64,000 nt of DNA from assembly GCA_039180875.1 (NCBI GenBank), contig JBCDCY010000005.1, forward strand, positions 167,558 to 231,557, written 5' to 3'. A program made the translations under genes and the position numbers. Below the pieces are notes generated by a model. That model made no database searches, had not been told where the DNA came from, and was given only the letters and a program-made list of their open reading frames with translations. The DNA comes from JBCDCY01 sp039180875. Its GTDB lineage: Bacteria > Pseudomonadota > Alphaproteobacteria > Rhodobacterales > Rhodobacteraceae. Shown here in pieces: positions 1-8,729 of the stretch. Position 1 is the first letter of the stretch. Every line of letters starts with the position of its first letter.

Positions 1-600
1 GCCGTGGCGGAGGGCGGCGAAGAGCTCGGTGGCGTCGGGGAAGGCCGTGTCGGCCGGGTCAGTGCGCTGGCCAGGCCCGTCGAAGCCGCCGACGATGGTC
101 ATGGCGGGGAGCGGTGGCAGGATCTCCAGGGTCCGCGCCTCCCTTGGTGCCCAAAGGCGCGGTGGCGTGGCCGGGAAGGCGAGAGGATCGGTGGCGCCTT
201 CGATGGAGAGGAGGAGGGCGCTTTCCTCCTCCGCCGTGAGCGTCGCGCCGATGGAGCGCGCGATCGCGCGGAGCGTGGCGAGACCCGTGGCTGTCGAGAC
301 GCCCGCACCGCCGCCCATGGGTGCTTCGGCCGCGACGGTCAGGTTGCCGCTTAGGTGGGGCTGGTCGAGGTGGTGGGCGGCGGCCTCGGCGACTCGTCGC
401 GCAAGGGGATCTTCCGTATGGAGGCCGTCGCGCTCTGACGGCACGAAGTGGGCGCGGACCGACAGCGCGGGGCAGGGGAGCGTCACCAGCGCCACCGGCC
501 CCGACGGTCCAAGCCGACCCTGGACGAGCTCGCCTAAGTGGCAGGCGACGCGCGCCTCGGCGGCTTTCGGCTTGACGGCATCGGCGCGCGGTTGGTCCAT
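1..600 (-). CDS. PduX/BluE-type L-threonine kinase, GHMP family (3' end beyond window)
   Basis: The first 200 residues of a GHMP-fold kinase are present; the C-terminus runs off the left edge. The N-terminus has HLGELVQG (residues 21-28) and the glycine-rich ATP loop PMGGGAGVSTAT (94-105), the pattern of PduX-type L-threonine kinases. These make L-threonine phosphate, the substrate of the neighbouring CobC decarboxylase, so the pair supplies the aminopropanol arm of cobalamin. In Rhodobacter the equivalent gene is called bluE. The ATG at 600 was chosen. An in-frame ATG at 633 would add 11 residues, and its CATG overlaps the start codon of the divergent cobC. Function is inferred from motifs and context. 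Confidence 0.82.
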   Translation of the reverse strand, partial: MDQPRADAVKPKAAEARVACHLGELVQGRLGPSGPVALVTLPCPALSVRAHFVPSERDGLHTEDPLARRVAEAAAHHLDQPHLSGNLTVAAEAPMGGGAGVSTATGLATLRAIARSIGATLTAEEESALLLSIEGATDPLAFPATPPRLWAPREARTLEILPPLPAMTIVGGFDGPGQRTDPADTAFPDATELFAALRHG

Positions 601-631
601 GGCGGCACGAGGCGTAGCGCGGGCAGGCCCC

Positions 632-1858
632 ATGACCAATGCAAAACCGAGCGCGCGACAGCACGGCGGGCGCCTCGCCGCCGCGATCCGGCGCTATGGC
701 GGGCGGGCGGAGGACTGGATCGACCTCTCGACCGGCATCAACCCCCACGCCTATCCGATGACGCCACCGCCGGCCGAGGCCTGGAGCCGGCTGCCGGACG
801 AGGCGGAGGAGGCGGCGCTCCTCGATGCCGCCCGCCGGGCCTACGCGGTGCCGGACGCGGCCGCGATCGTGGCGGCGCCGGGGGCGCAGGCGCTGATCCA
901 ACTCGTGCCGCGCCTGAGGCCGCCGGGGCGCGTGGCGGTGCTCTCGCCCACCTACAACGAGCACGAGGCCGCCTTCCGAGCCGCCGGCTGGGAGGTGCTG
1001 GCGGTGGCCGAGCCCGTGCCGGCCGAGGCCCTCGTCGTCGTCCGCCCGAACAACCCCGACGGCCGGGTGCTGCCGTGGGCCGAGATCGAAGCGGCCCGGG
1101 TCACTGAGGCGCTGGTGGTTGTCGACGAGAGCTTCGCGGATGTGATGGCCGCCAATGCGTCGAGGTGTGAGCATTTTGATCCGAACGCTGGCGACCAGCG
1201 CCCCCCGGTGCGCCAGCTCCGGATCGCGCCCGACCCGTTGGGCTCGGCCCGTTCGCCGCTCAAACGCCCCACTGGGGCGTTTGCAGGACGCAGCTCACCC
1301 CCCAGGGCGGGCGCGATGCGCCCCCCCTCGGGCCGGGCGCGATCCTCAACGCTCGGGGCAAGCACCTCTACTCAAGACGACTCTGGTCTCACGCCACAAA
1401 CCGGACAGCCCGGCCTGATCATCCTCCGCTCCTTCGGCAAGTTCTTCGGCTTGGCTGGCGTCCGCCTCGGTTTCGCCATCGGTGCCCCCGCCGAGATCGA
1501 GCGCTTGGCCGAGATGCTCGGCCCCTGGGCCGTCTCGGGCCCTGCGCTCGCGGTAGGACGAGAAGCGCTCTCCGATCTCGACTGGCAGTCAAAGATGCGG
1601 GCGCGGCTGGCGGAGGAGGCGGCGCGGCTGACCCATCTCCTCACCGCCGCCGGTTGCGAGGACATCGGTGGCACCGACCTCTTTCGCCTCGTGCGGCACC
1701 CCGACGCCGGCGATCTGGTCGAACGGCTCGCCGAGGCACGCATCCTCGTCCGCACCTTCGACTATGCCCCAGACTGGCTGCGCTTCGGCCTGCCGGGGGT
1801 GGAGGCCGAGTGGCGCCAGCTCGAGACCGCTCTCGGCCTAGAGCCCAGCGATCTGTAG
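632..1858 (+). CDS. cobC: CobC, L-threonine-O-3-phosphate decarboxylase with in-frame palindromic insert
   Basis: A PLP-dependent class I/II aminotransferase-fold enzyme that converts L-threonine phosphate to aminopropanol phosphate for the nucleotide loop of cobalamin. Visible landmarks are DLSTGINPHAYP near the N-terminus, SPTYNEHEAAF, the VVRPNNPDGR loop, VVVDESFADV, and the PLP lysine in RSFGKFFGLAG (Lys270). At 408 residues it is about 70 longer than usual. The excess lies between DVMA and PGLIILRSFGK, where family members have a short linker; residues 192-239 come from a palindromic DNA element at 1205-1346. Its last 21 bp overlap the convergent 3' end of cobQ. The catalytic core looks intact, but the effect of the insert on folding is unknown. 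Confidence 0.88.
   Translation: MTNAKPSARQHGGRLAAAIRRYGGRAEDWIDLSTGINPHAYPMTPPPAEAWSRLPDEAEEAALLDAARRAYAVPDAAAIVAAPGAQALIQLVPRLRPPGRVAVLSPTYNEHEAAFRAAGWEVLAVAEPVPAEALVVVRPNNPDGRVLPWAEIEAARVTEALVVVDESFADVMAANASRCEHFDPNAGDQRPPVRQLRIAPDPLGSARSPLKRPTGAFAGRSSPPRAGAMRPPSGRARSSTLGASTSTQDDSGLTPQTGQPGLIILRSFGKFFGLAGVRLGFAIGAPAEIERLAEMLGPWAVSGPALAVGREALSDLDWQSKMRARLAEEAARLTHLLTAAGCEDIGGTDLFRLVRHPDAGDLVERLAEARILVRTFDYAPDWLRFGLPGVEAEWRQLETALGLEPSDL
1205..1346 (+). repeat. Palindromic element copy 1, inserted in frame in cobC
   Basis: A 142-bp element, about 93% identical (about 10 mismatches) to the copy in cobN at 7982-8123. Outer arms GGATCGCGCCCG and CGGGCGCGATCC are complementary. Inside are the hairpins AAACGCCCC/GGGGCGTTT and GGGCGC-GAT-GCGCCC. 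The codon phase is identical in both genes, giving a proline- and arginine-rich peptide that begins PVRQLRIAPDPLGSAR. A shortened copy lies at 32000-32079. No transposase is associated. Confidence 0.9.
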
Positions 1859-3289
1859 CATCGCGTCGACGTTGGCGTGGGTCTCGAGATGGGTGGCGAG
1901 GGCGTCGAGGGTGCGCTCCACGGTCGCCTGGTAGGGCGCACCGCCACCCTCCGCGCCGAGCTCCTCGAGGAACGCCCGGCGAAAGGCATCGCCGGTGAAG
2001 GCGCCGTGCAGGTAGGCACCCTGGACGCGGCCGTCAGCCGAAGTCGCCCCCTCTGGCCGCCCGGCGATTTCGAAGAGCGGCCGGGCACGGTCCGGCCCCT
2101 CAGTCCGGCCGATATGGATCTCGTAGCCCGTGACCTCCGCCTCGCTCGCCAGATGCCGGCCGCTGACCGTCTCGACCCGCTTTTCCGGCGTCATCACCGT
2201 CTCGACGTCGAGCAGGCCGAGGCCCTCGACCTCCCCCGCCGGCCCCTCGATCCCCTCTGGATCGGCGATCCGGCGGCCGAGCATCTGGTACCCGCCGCAC
2301 ACGCCGAGGACCCGCCCCCCGCGCCGCAGCACGGCGGCCAGATCCAGGTCCCAGCCCTGGGCGCGGAAGAAGGCGAGATCGCCGATCGTCGACTTCGAGC
2401 CCGGGATCAGCACCAGATCCGCCTCCGCCGGCAGAGGACGGCCCGCCGGGATCATCTCGACGGTCACGCCGGGCTCCTGCGCCAAGGGGTCGAGATCGTC
2501 GAAATTCGCGATACGAGAGAGGGTGGGCACGACGACCTTCAAGGCACCGGAGCCCCGGACGCCGCGCAGATCGGCGGCGTCCTCGGCCGGCAGCAGATGG
2601 GCCTCGCCGAACCAGGGCAGCACGCCGAGACCGGGCCAGCCCGTATGCTCCTCGATCAGGCGATAGCCGTCGTCGAACAGGCTGACGTCGCCCCGAAATT
2701 TGTTGACGAGAAAGCCCTTTATCCGCTCGGCGTCGCCCCTGCAGATCACCGCCTGCGTCCCGACGATCTGGGCGATCACCCCGCCCCGGTCGATGTCGCC
2801 CACCAGCACCACCGGCACTTCGGCCGCCTCGGCAAAGCCCATATTCGCGATGTCGCCCTGGCGGAGATTGACCTCCGCCGGGCTGCCCGCGCCCTCGACG
2901 ATCACGATGTCGGCCTCCGCCTTCAGCCGGGCGAAGCTGTCGAGGACGGCCGAGAGAAGCTCCGGCTTCAGCTTGGCGTAGTCGCGGGCCCGCGCGGTGG
3001 TGCGCCGCTGGCCCTGGACGACGACCTGGGCGCCGACCTCCGTCTCGGGCTTCAAGAGCACGGGGTTCATGTGGATCGAGGGCGCCAACCCGGCCGCCTG
3101 GGCCTGCAGCGCCTGGGCCCGCCCGATCTCTCCCCCATCGGCGGCAACGGCTGCGTTGTTCGACATGTTCTGTGGCTTGAACGGCCGCACGCGCAGCCCC
3201 CGCCTCACCAGCGCCCGGCAAAGCCCCGCCACCAGCAGCGACTTCCCGACATTGGAGCCGGTCCCCTGCAGCATCAGCGTGGCGGTCAT
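1838..3289 (-). CDS. cobQ: CobQ, cobyric acid synthase
   Basis: Glutamine- and ATP-dependent amidotransferase that amidates the b, d, e and g carboxylates of adenosylcobyrinic acid a,c-diamide. The N-terminal half is the dethiobiotin-synthetase-like ATPase domain (LMLQGTGSNVGKSLL at the start, then FKPQNMSNNAAVA). The C-terminal half is a class I glutamine amidotransferase with the nucleophile in VCGGYQMLG and the catalytic histidine in GAYLHGAF. Its 483 residues are normal for the family. It follows cobO by 16 nt in the same operon, and its stop lies inside the 3' end of the convergent cobC. Confidence 0.96.
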   Translation of the reverse strand: MTATLMLQGTGSNVGKSLLVAGLCRALVRRGLRVRPFKPQNMSNNAAVAADGGEIGRAQALQAQAAGLAPSIHMNPVLLKPETEVGAQVVVQGQRRTTARARDYAKLKPELLSAVLDSFARLKAEADIVIVEGAGSPAEVNLRQGDIANMGFAEAAEVPVVLVGDIDRGGVIAQIVGTQAVICRGDAERIKGFLVNKFRGDVSLFDDGYRLIEEHTGWPGLGVLPWFGEAHLLPAEDAADLRGVRGSGALKVVVPTLSRIANFDDLDPLAQEPGVTVEMIPAGRPLPAEADLVLIPGSKSTIGDLAFFRAQGWDLDLAAVLRRGGRVLGVCGGYQMLGRRIADPEGIEGPAGEVEGLGLLDVETVMTPEKRVETVSGRHLASEAEVTGYEIHIGRTEGPDRARPLFEIAGRPEGATSADGRVQGAYLHGAFTGDAFRRAFLEELGAEGGGAPYQATVERTLDALATHLETHANVDAMLQIAGL

Positions 3290-3305
3290 GCGGCGCGAGG
3301 AGCGC

Positions 3306-3914
3306 TCAGAACTCCACCCCCGCCTGGGCTTTGACGCCGGAGCGGAAGGGGTGCTTCACGAGCTCCATCTCGGTCACCAGATCGGCGATCTCGATCAGCT
3401 CGTCCTTGGCGTTGCGACCGGTGAGGATGACGTGGGTCATCTCGGGTTTCTCGGCCTCGAGGAACGCAACCACTTCGGCGATGTCGAGATAGTCGTAGCG
3501 GAGCGCGATGTTGATCTCGTCGAGCAGCACCATGCGGTTGGCCGGGTCGCGGATCAGTTCCTTCGCTTTCTCCCAGGCGGCCGCCGCCATCTCCATATCG
3601 CGGGTCTTGTCCTGGGTCTCCCAGGTAAAACCCTCGCCCATGGTGTGGAACTGGCAGATGTCGGCGAAGCGCTCGGTGATCAGCGTGCGCTCGCCCGTCC
3701 CCATGCCGCCCTTGATGAACTGCACCACGGCCGACGGCATGCCGTGGGCGATGGCGCGGAAGACCATGCCGAAGGCGGCCGAGGATTTGCCCTTGCCCTT
3801 GCCGGTGTGGACGATGATCAGGCCCTTCTCCTCCGTCTTCGTCGCCATGATCTTGTCGCGGGAGGCCTTCTTCTTCGCCATCTTGGTCGCATGGCGTTCG
3901 GCGTCGTCGCTCAT
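3306..3914 (-). CDS. cobO: CobO, cob(I)yrinic acid a,c-diamide adenosyltransferase
   Basis: Transfers the 5'-deoxyadenosyl group of ATP to the cobalt of corrinoids. It is CobA/CobO/BtuR type: the P-loop GKGKGKSSA sits in LIIVHTGKGKGKSSAAFGM after a basic N-terminal tail, followed by the family signatures VQFIKGGMGTGE and VLLDEINIALRYDYL. Its length of 202 residues is typical. Its ATG overlaps the stop of the upstream GFA-family gene (ATGA), indicating coupled translation in the cobW-cobQ operon. Confidence 0.96.
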   Translation of the reverse strand: MSDDAERHATKMAKKKASRDKIMATKTEEKGLIIVHTGKGKGKSSAAFGMVFRAIAHGMPSAVVQFIKGGMGTGERTLITERFADICQFHTMGEGFTWETQDKTRDMEMAAAAWEKAKELIRDPANRMVLLDEINIALRYDYLDIAEVVAFLEAEKPEMTHVILTGRNAKDELIEIADLVTEMELVKHPFRSGVKAQAGVEF

Positions 3915-4339
3915 GTCGCTCCTCCATCGTCCGAGAAGGCCCCGTGCCGCGGCAGATCGTCGGCGATCTGCATCCAGGGGACACGTTCATCGTGGTTTAC
4001 GTGGTTCTCCGGGCGGAACGCGGTCTGGTCCGTCAGGCTGGCGGCGTGGAAGTGAATCTCGCCTGGAAAGCGCGTGGCCTCGAAGGCGATGGGGGTGCCG
4101 CAGCGCGGGCAGAAATGGCGGGTGACGCCGGGGCTCGAGGCATAGGTGGCGGGCACTGCACCGGTCCAGCGCCAGGTGCCGTCGGCGATGCCGAGGAAGG
4201 CGGTGACGGGGGCGGCGCAGTTCCGACGGCAGCTCTCGCAATGGCAGTAGCAGGTCCAGAGGGGCGGGCCGGCGGCCTCCCACCCGACGCTTTGGCAGAG
4301 GCAATGGCCGCGCAGCTGCGCTTCCGGTGATGCGGTCAT
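3911..4339 (-). CDS. GFA / CENP-V family zinc-binding protein
   Basis: A 142-residue single-domain GFA-family protein (glutathione-dependent formaldehyde-activating-enzyme-like). Zinc-binding cysteines occur in CLCQSVGW, CYCHCESCRR and CPRCGTP, the usual two-site pattern. Family members are often of unknown substrate. The gene overlaps its neighbours by ATGA on both sides (GNAT upstream, cobO downstream), so it is expressed with the cobalamin genes. A role in corrinoid metabolism is not shown by the sequence. Confidence 0.85.
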   Translation of the reverse strand: MTASPEAQLRGHCLCQSVGWEAAGPPLWTCYCHCESCRRNCAAPVTAFLGIADGTWRWTGAVPATYASSPGVTRHFCPRCGTPIAFEATRFPGEIHFHAASLTDQTAFRPENHVNHDERVPWMQIADDLPRHGAFSDDGGAT

Positions 4340-4815
4340 CGGGCCTCCCTTGGCGTCTCTCCCAGGACCTTTCGCATGGTCACGGTTTCGCCGCTGCCGG
4401 GCAAGGTCTCGAAACCGAGCCGTGTGAAGAGCGCCAGAAGCTCCGTGAGCGGGCGGCCGGTGTCGAGGGTGAGGGCGCGGAAGCCGTGCTGCCGCGCCTC
4501 CTCCTCCGCCGTCGCAATAAGATGGCGGGCGAGGCCTTGGCCCCGGTGGCTTTCGGCCACGGCGAGGGTGCCGATGTAGAGGGCTCCCGGCAGATCGCGC
4601 GAGTGGCGGGTGAAGAGGCAGGCGATGGGGGTCCCCTCCGCCTCGATAACGAAGGCGGCGCCTTCACCTGCCCGGCGGGAGAGGGCCGCTGCGTCGAGCG
4701 CCATGGCGCGGGCCGGATGGCCGAGGCGCGGCTCCATATAGGCGAAGGCCCGGTGGATCAGCGCGGCGACCGCCGGCCAGTGCGGATAGTCCGGCTGGGC
4801 CTGGACGGGCGTCAT
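4336..4815 (-). CDS. GNAT family N-acetyltransferase
   Basis: A 159-residue acetyl-CoA-dependent acyltransferase fold. Motif A is visible as LYIGTLAVAESHRGQGLARHL, with the acetyl-CoA loop HRGQGLA, and a C-terminal LGFETL precedes the last strand. The ATG at 4815 is chosen because it overlaps the cobN stop (ATGA) and gives a full-length domain; an open frame continues upstream but is antisense-like. Substrate unknown. It lies between cobN and the GFA gene in a fully overlapping operon. Confidence 0.85.
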   Translation of the reverse strand: MTPVQAQPDYPHWPAVAALIHRAFAYMEPRLGHPARAMALDAAALSRRAGEGAAFVIEAEGTPIACLFTRHSRDLPGALYIGTLAVAESHRGQGLARHLIATAEEEARQHGFRALTLDTGRPLTELLALFTRLGFETLPGSGETVTMRKVLGETPREAR

Positions 4816-7800
4816 GTCAGCGCCTCGAGATGCGCGCGGATGGAGTTGGAGCGAGGCTGCCACAACCCGCGCTCCAGCGCCTCCCGGAACCGCGCGACGA
4901 TTTCGCTGAGCGCGGCGGGGTTGGCCTCGGCGATGAAATCGCGGGTCTCGGTGTCCTCCAGATAGGCCTGGTAGACCAGGTCGAAGTGGTGGTTCTGGAC
5001 GGCGCCCGTTGTGGCGGCGAAGGCGAAGAGGTAGTCGACCGTCGCCGCGATCTCGAAGGCGCCCTTGTAGCCGTGGCGCTTGATGCCGGCGAGCCATTTC
5101 GGGTTGGCCGCGCGGGAGCGGACGACGCGACCGATCTCCTCATCCAGCGTGCGGATCAGCGGGCGTTCGGGGCGGGAATGGTCGTTGTGGTAGATCGCCG
5201 GCGCCGCGCCGCGCAGGGTCTCGACGGTCGCCGCCATGCCGCCCTCGAACTGGTAGTAGTCGTCGCTGTCGAGGATGTCGTGCTCGCGGTTGTCCTGGTT
5301 CTGGATCACGGCCTCGGCCGCGCCGAGCCGGCTCTCGAAGGCGGCGCGGGCGGGGGTGCCGGCCTCTTGCTGGCCATAGGCGTAGCTTCCCCAGGTGAGG
5401 AAGGCCTCGGCCAGGTCGGCGCGGTCGGACCAGAGCCGTTCGTCGATCATCGCCTGCAGACCCGCGCCGTAGGCCCCGGGCTTGGCGCCGAAGACGCGGA
5501 AGGCGGCGGCCTCCCCCGCTTCCCCGCGCTCGGCCCGCCAGCGGGCGGCGGCGGGGTTCTGATCCGCCGGCTCGTCGAGCTCCATAACCGCCTTGGCGGC
5601 CGAGGCGACCAGGTCGATCTGCGCCGGAAAGGCATCGCGGAAGAAGCCGGAGATGCGCAGCGTCACGTCCACCCGCGGCCGGTCGAGGATGGAGAGGGGC
5701 AGGATCTCGAACCCCGTCACCCGCCGGCTCATCGCGTCCCATTCGGGCTTCACGCCCATCAGCGCCAGGGCCTGGGCGATGTCGTCGCCGCCGGTGCGCA
5801 TGTTCGACGTACCCCAGGCGGTGAGCGCGGCGGTGCGGAGGTAGTCGCCGGCTTCCTGCATATGCCGCTCGATCAGGCGGCAGGCGGATTTCCAGCCCAG
5901 CGCCCAGGCGGTGGGCGTCGGCACGGCCCGGCTGTCGACGGAGAAGAAGTTTCGCCCGGTCGGCAGCACGTCCGGTCGCCCGCGCGTCGGCGCACCGGAG
6001 GGCCCGGGGGGGACGAAGCGGCCGTCGAGGCCGGCAAGCAGCGCCGCCATCTCCGCCGGGCCGGAGGCGGCGAGGGCGGGGCGGAGGCGCCCCTCGACCT
6101 CCGCCAGCACCGCGTGCGTCTCGGGCCAGTCGCCAGCGGCGCGGCCCTCGACCAGGGCGGCGGCGAGCAGTTCCAGGCGCTCCACCGTGTCGCCGTTGGT
6201 GCGCCAGGGATCGCCCGAGATCTCCGCGAGCGCCGCCGGTCGTGGGCCGGTCCAGGTCTCAGCCATGGCGCAGTCGAGGGGGTCGAAGCCCGTGAGCCCC
6301 AGGTCGCGGGCCAGGGCGCGGAGGAGGGAGGCGCCCCGCCCGGCGCCGTCGCCGCGCGGGATGCGGGCAAGCGCGACGAGCAGGTCCGTCGCGAGCCGCC
6401 CCTCCGGCGCCTGGCCGAAGACGTGCAGGCCGTCGCGGATCTGCGCCTCCTTCAGATCGCAGAGATAGGCGTCGAGCTTGGCGAGCTGCCCCTCCTCCCC
6501 ATCCTCCGGCCCGATGCCGGCGTCGAGGTCGAGGCGGGCGACGGCCGAGAGGCTCAGGATCTCGCCTTGCAGGTGCTTGGCGCGCGCCGGGTCGACGCCG
6601 GCGGCCTCATAATACTCGTCCACCAGCACCTCGAGGTCGCGGAGCGGGCCGTAGGTCTCGGCCCGGGTCATCGGCGGCGTCAGATGGTCGATGATCACGG
6701 CCTGGGCCCGGCGCTTGGCCTGGCTGCCCTCGCCCGGGTCGTTGACGATGAAGGGATAGAGGTGGGGCAGGGGCCCGAGGATCGCCTCGGGCCAGCAGCT
6801 CTCCGACAGGGCCAGGGCCTTGCCAGGCAGCCATTCGAGGTTGCCGTGTTTGCCCATGTGGATGACAGCATGCGCGCCGAAGGTCTCGCGGAGCCAGAGG
6901 TAGAAGGCCAGGTAGTTGTGCGGCGGGATCAGGTCGGGGCTGTGGTAGCTCTCCTTCGGGTCGATGTTGTAGCCCCGCGCCGGCTGCACGCCGACCACCG
7001 CGTTGCCCATGCGGAGGAGGGAGAGGGCGAAGGCGCCGTTCTCGACGAACGGATCGTCCTCCGGGGCGCCCCAACGATCGAGCATCGCGGTGCGCAGGTC
7101 TTCCGGCAGGGTGGCGAAGTGGGCCTTGTAGGCGGCCAGCGGCAGGCGCTCTCCCCCCGCCCGCACGGCGCGATCGGTCAGCCAGTTGGTGGGGCCGGCG
7201 AGGATGCGCTCCATGAGGGCGGCGCCGTCCTTGGGTGGGTCCTCGATGGCGTAGCCGGCCTCGGCGAGGGCGTCGAGGATCGCCACGGTCCCGGCCGGCG
7301 TGTCGAGGCCCACGCCGTTGGCCAGGCGCCCGTCGCGGTTGGGATAGTTGGCGAGCAGGATCGCGACACGCCGCTCAGCTGGGGCCGTGCAGGCAAGCCG
7401 GGTCCAGCCAGCGGCCAGTTGGGCGACGAAGCGGGCTCGGTCCGGGACGGCGCGGTAGGTCGCGATCGGGCATTCGGTGGCGGCGTCGAAGCGCGCCTCG
7501 TCCTTGAAGGCGATGGCGCGGGTCAGCACGCGGCCATCCACCTCCGGCAGCGCGACGCCCATGGCGATGTCGCGGGCCGAGAGGCCGGATGTGCCCTCCC
7601 GCCAAGCGGCCTCCGTCCCGCCGGCGAGCACCACCTGCAGGACCGGGCGACCGGGCGCATCGAGGGGGGTGGGCCGGCGTTCGCCCTCCCACGCCTCGGC
7701 CTGGGGAGAGGAGACGGCGAAGCCGGTGGTGTTGAGCACGATGTCAGGCGGGGCTTCGGCAAAGATCTGGGCGAGGGTGGCGGCGGAGACCTCGTCCTTC

Positions 7801-8729
7801 AGTGAGGCGACGAAGATGGGGAGGGGGTTGAGGCCCTGTTCGGCGAGAGCCTCGGCCAGAGCTGTGATAGGCTCCAGTCCGCCGCCTTGGGCGAGGGCGC
7901 GGTAGAAGACGATGGCGGCTATGGGGGCACCGGGGGTCCAATTTGCGACGGCGCCTGTTTCGGCTTCGGAGCTAGGTGAGGAGGATCGCGCCGGACCCGA
8001 GGGGGGGCGCATCGCGCCCGCCTGTGGGGGTGAGCCGCGTCCCGCAAACGCCCCGGTGGGGCGTTTGAGCGGCGAACGGGCGGAGCCCAACGGGTCGGGC
8101 GCGATCCGGTGCTGGCGCACCGGAAGAAATGTAGTTTCGGCGGGCTCGCCTAGCAGGGCTGCGACATCTGAAATTCCCCGCCCAGGGATCCAAATCCCCG
8201 CACGCAGAAACGGCCGCGCTGGCGGTGGCGCAGGCCGCCCAGGATCGAGCAGCATCGCGGCATAGCGGAGGGCGTTCGCGGCGTTCTCCGGCCCGCCCTC
8301 GACCAGATAGGCCCAGAGCGCGTCGTAGGCCTCGGGCGCAATCGTCGAGGCGGCGCGGAGCTCAGCATCGGGTTTGTCGTCGCCCGGCAGCGCCGCGAAG
8401 GGGATGCCGGCCGCCCCCAGCCGCGCCGCGAACTGCTCCAGGCCGTAGGAGAAGTAGGAGGCGCCGCCGAGGATCCGGGCGATCACCAGCCGGGATTTCG
8501 TCGCCGTGGCTTCGAGATAGCTGTCGACGGTGAACGGGTGGCCAAAGTGGAGGAGGTTGGCGAGGCGGAGCGTCGGCGCCTCCGCCCCGAGCGTCGCCCG
8601 GGCCTCTGCGAGCGCCGCAAGCTCGGTATCCGCGGCCGAGAGAAAGATCAGATCCGCCGGGCTTTGGGCGAGATCGACAGGCTCCGACCCGTCGGAGATC
8701 GCACCGGCCTGGGCGGCGAGCAGGTGCAT
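4812..8729 (-). CDS. cobN: CobN, aerobic cobaltochelatase large subunit with in-frame palindromic insert
   Basis: The large subunit of the ATP-dependent CobNST chelatase that inserts cobalt into hydrogenobyrinic acid a,c-diamide. Family signatures seen include APIAAIVFYRALAQGGGLEP, NPLPIFVASLKDE, LANYPNRDGRLANGVGLDTP, HMGKHGNLEWLPGK and TGGDDIAQALALMG. At 1305 residues it is slightly long. Residues 203-250 are encoded by the same palindromic element found in cobC, inserted in a spacer before the conserved W.PGAP.AA.VFYRA segment. Its ATG overlaps the upstream GNAT stop by one base (TGATG). cobS and cobT are not in the window. Confidence 0.96.
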   Translation of the reverse strand: MHLLAAQAGAISDGSEPVDLAQSPADLIFLSAADTELAALAEARATLGAEAPTLRLANLLHFGHPFTVDSYLEATATKSRLVIARILGGASYFSYGLEQFAARLGAAGIPFAALPGDDKPDAELRAASTIAPEAYDALWAYLVEGGPENAANALRYAAMLLDPGRPAPPPARPFLRAGIWIPGRGISDVAALLGEPAETTFLPVRQHRIAPDPLGSARSPLKRPTGAFAGRGSPPQAGAMRPPSGPARSSSPSSEAETGAVANWTPGAPIAAIVFYRALAQGGGLEPITALAEALAEQGLNPLPIFVASLKDEVSAATLAQIFAEAPPDIVLNTTGFAVSSPQAEAWEGERRPTPLDAPGRPVLQVVLAGGTEAAWREGTSGLSARDIAMGVALPEVDGRVLTRAIAFKDEARFDAATECPIATYRAVPDRARFVAQLAAGWTRLACTAPAERRVAILLANYPNRDGRLANGVGLDTPAGTVAILDALAEAGYAIEDPPKDGAALMERILAGPTNWLTDRAVRAGGERLPLAAYKAHFATLPEDLRTAMLDRWGAPEDDPFVENGAFALSLLRMGNAVVGVQPARGYNIDPKESYHSPDLIPPHNYLAFYLWLRETFGAHAVIHMGKHGNLEWLPGKALALSESCWPEAILGPLPHLYPFIVNDPGEGSQAKRRAQAVIIDHLTPPMTRAETYGPLRDLEVLVDEYYEAAGVDPARAKHLQGEILSLSAVARLDLDAGIGPEDGEEGQLAKLDAYLCDLKEAQIRDGLHVFGQAPEGRLATDLLVALARIPRGDGAGRGASLLRALARDLGLTGFDPLDCAMAETWTGPRPAALAEISGDPWRTNGDTVERLELLAAALVEGRAAGDWPETHAVLAEVEGRLRPALAASGPAEMAALLAGLDGRFVPPGPSGAPTRGRPDVLPTGRNFFSVDSRAVPTPTAWALGWKSACRLIERHMQEAGDYLRTAALTAWGTSNMRTGGDDIAQALALMGVKPEWDAMSRRVTGFEILPLSILDRPRVDVTLRISGFFRDAFPAQIDLVASAAKAVMELDEPADQNPAAARWRAERGEAGEAAAFRVFGAKPGAYGAGLQAMIDERLWSDRADLAEAFLTWGSYAYGQQEAGTPARAAFESRLGAAEAVIQNQDNREHDILDSDDYYQFEGGMAATVETLRGAAPAIYHNDHSRPERPLIRTLDEEIGRVVRSRAANPKWLAGIKRHGYKGAFEIAATVDYLFAFAATTGAVQNHHFDLVYQAYLEDTETRDFIAEANPAALSEIVARFREALERGLWQPRSNSIRAHLEALT
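7982..8123 (-). repeat. Palindromic element copy 2, inserted in frame in cobN
   Basis: The same 142-bp element as at 1205-1346, in the same orientation and codon phase relative to its host gene, with about 10 mismatches. It carries a perfect terminal hairpin GGTGC-GCCA-GCACC, outer arms GGATCGCGCC and GGCGCGATCC, and the internal hairpins AAACGCCCC/GGGGCGTTT and GGGCGC-GAT-GCGCCC. The encoded peptide begins PVRQHRIAPDPLGSAR. It is also free of stops in one antisense frame. Confidence 0.9.

Noticed and set aside
29..631. Upstream extension of the cobC frame
   Set aside because: It is antisense to the threonine kinase gene, and the CobC family begins near MTNAKPSARQHGGRL; the extension has no conserved content.
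4830..7805. Long open frame (991 codons) on the plus strand opposite cobN
   Set aside because: A high-GC antisense shadow: no start signals, no domain, and its composition mirrors cobN codons.
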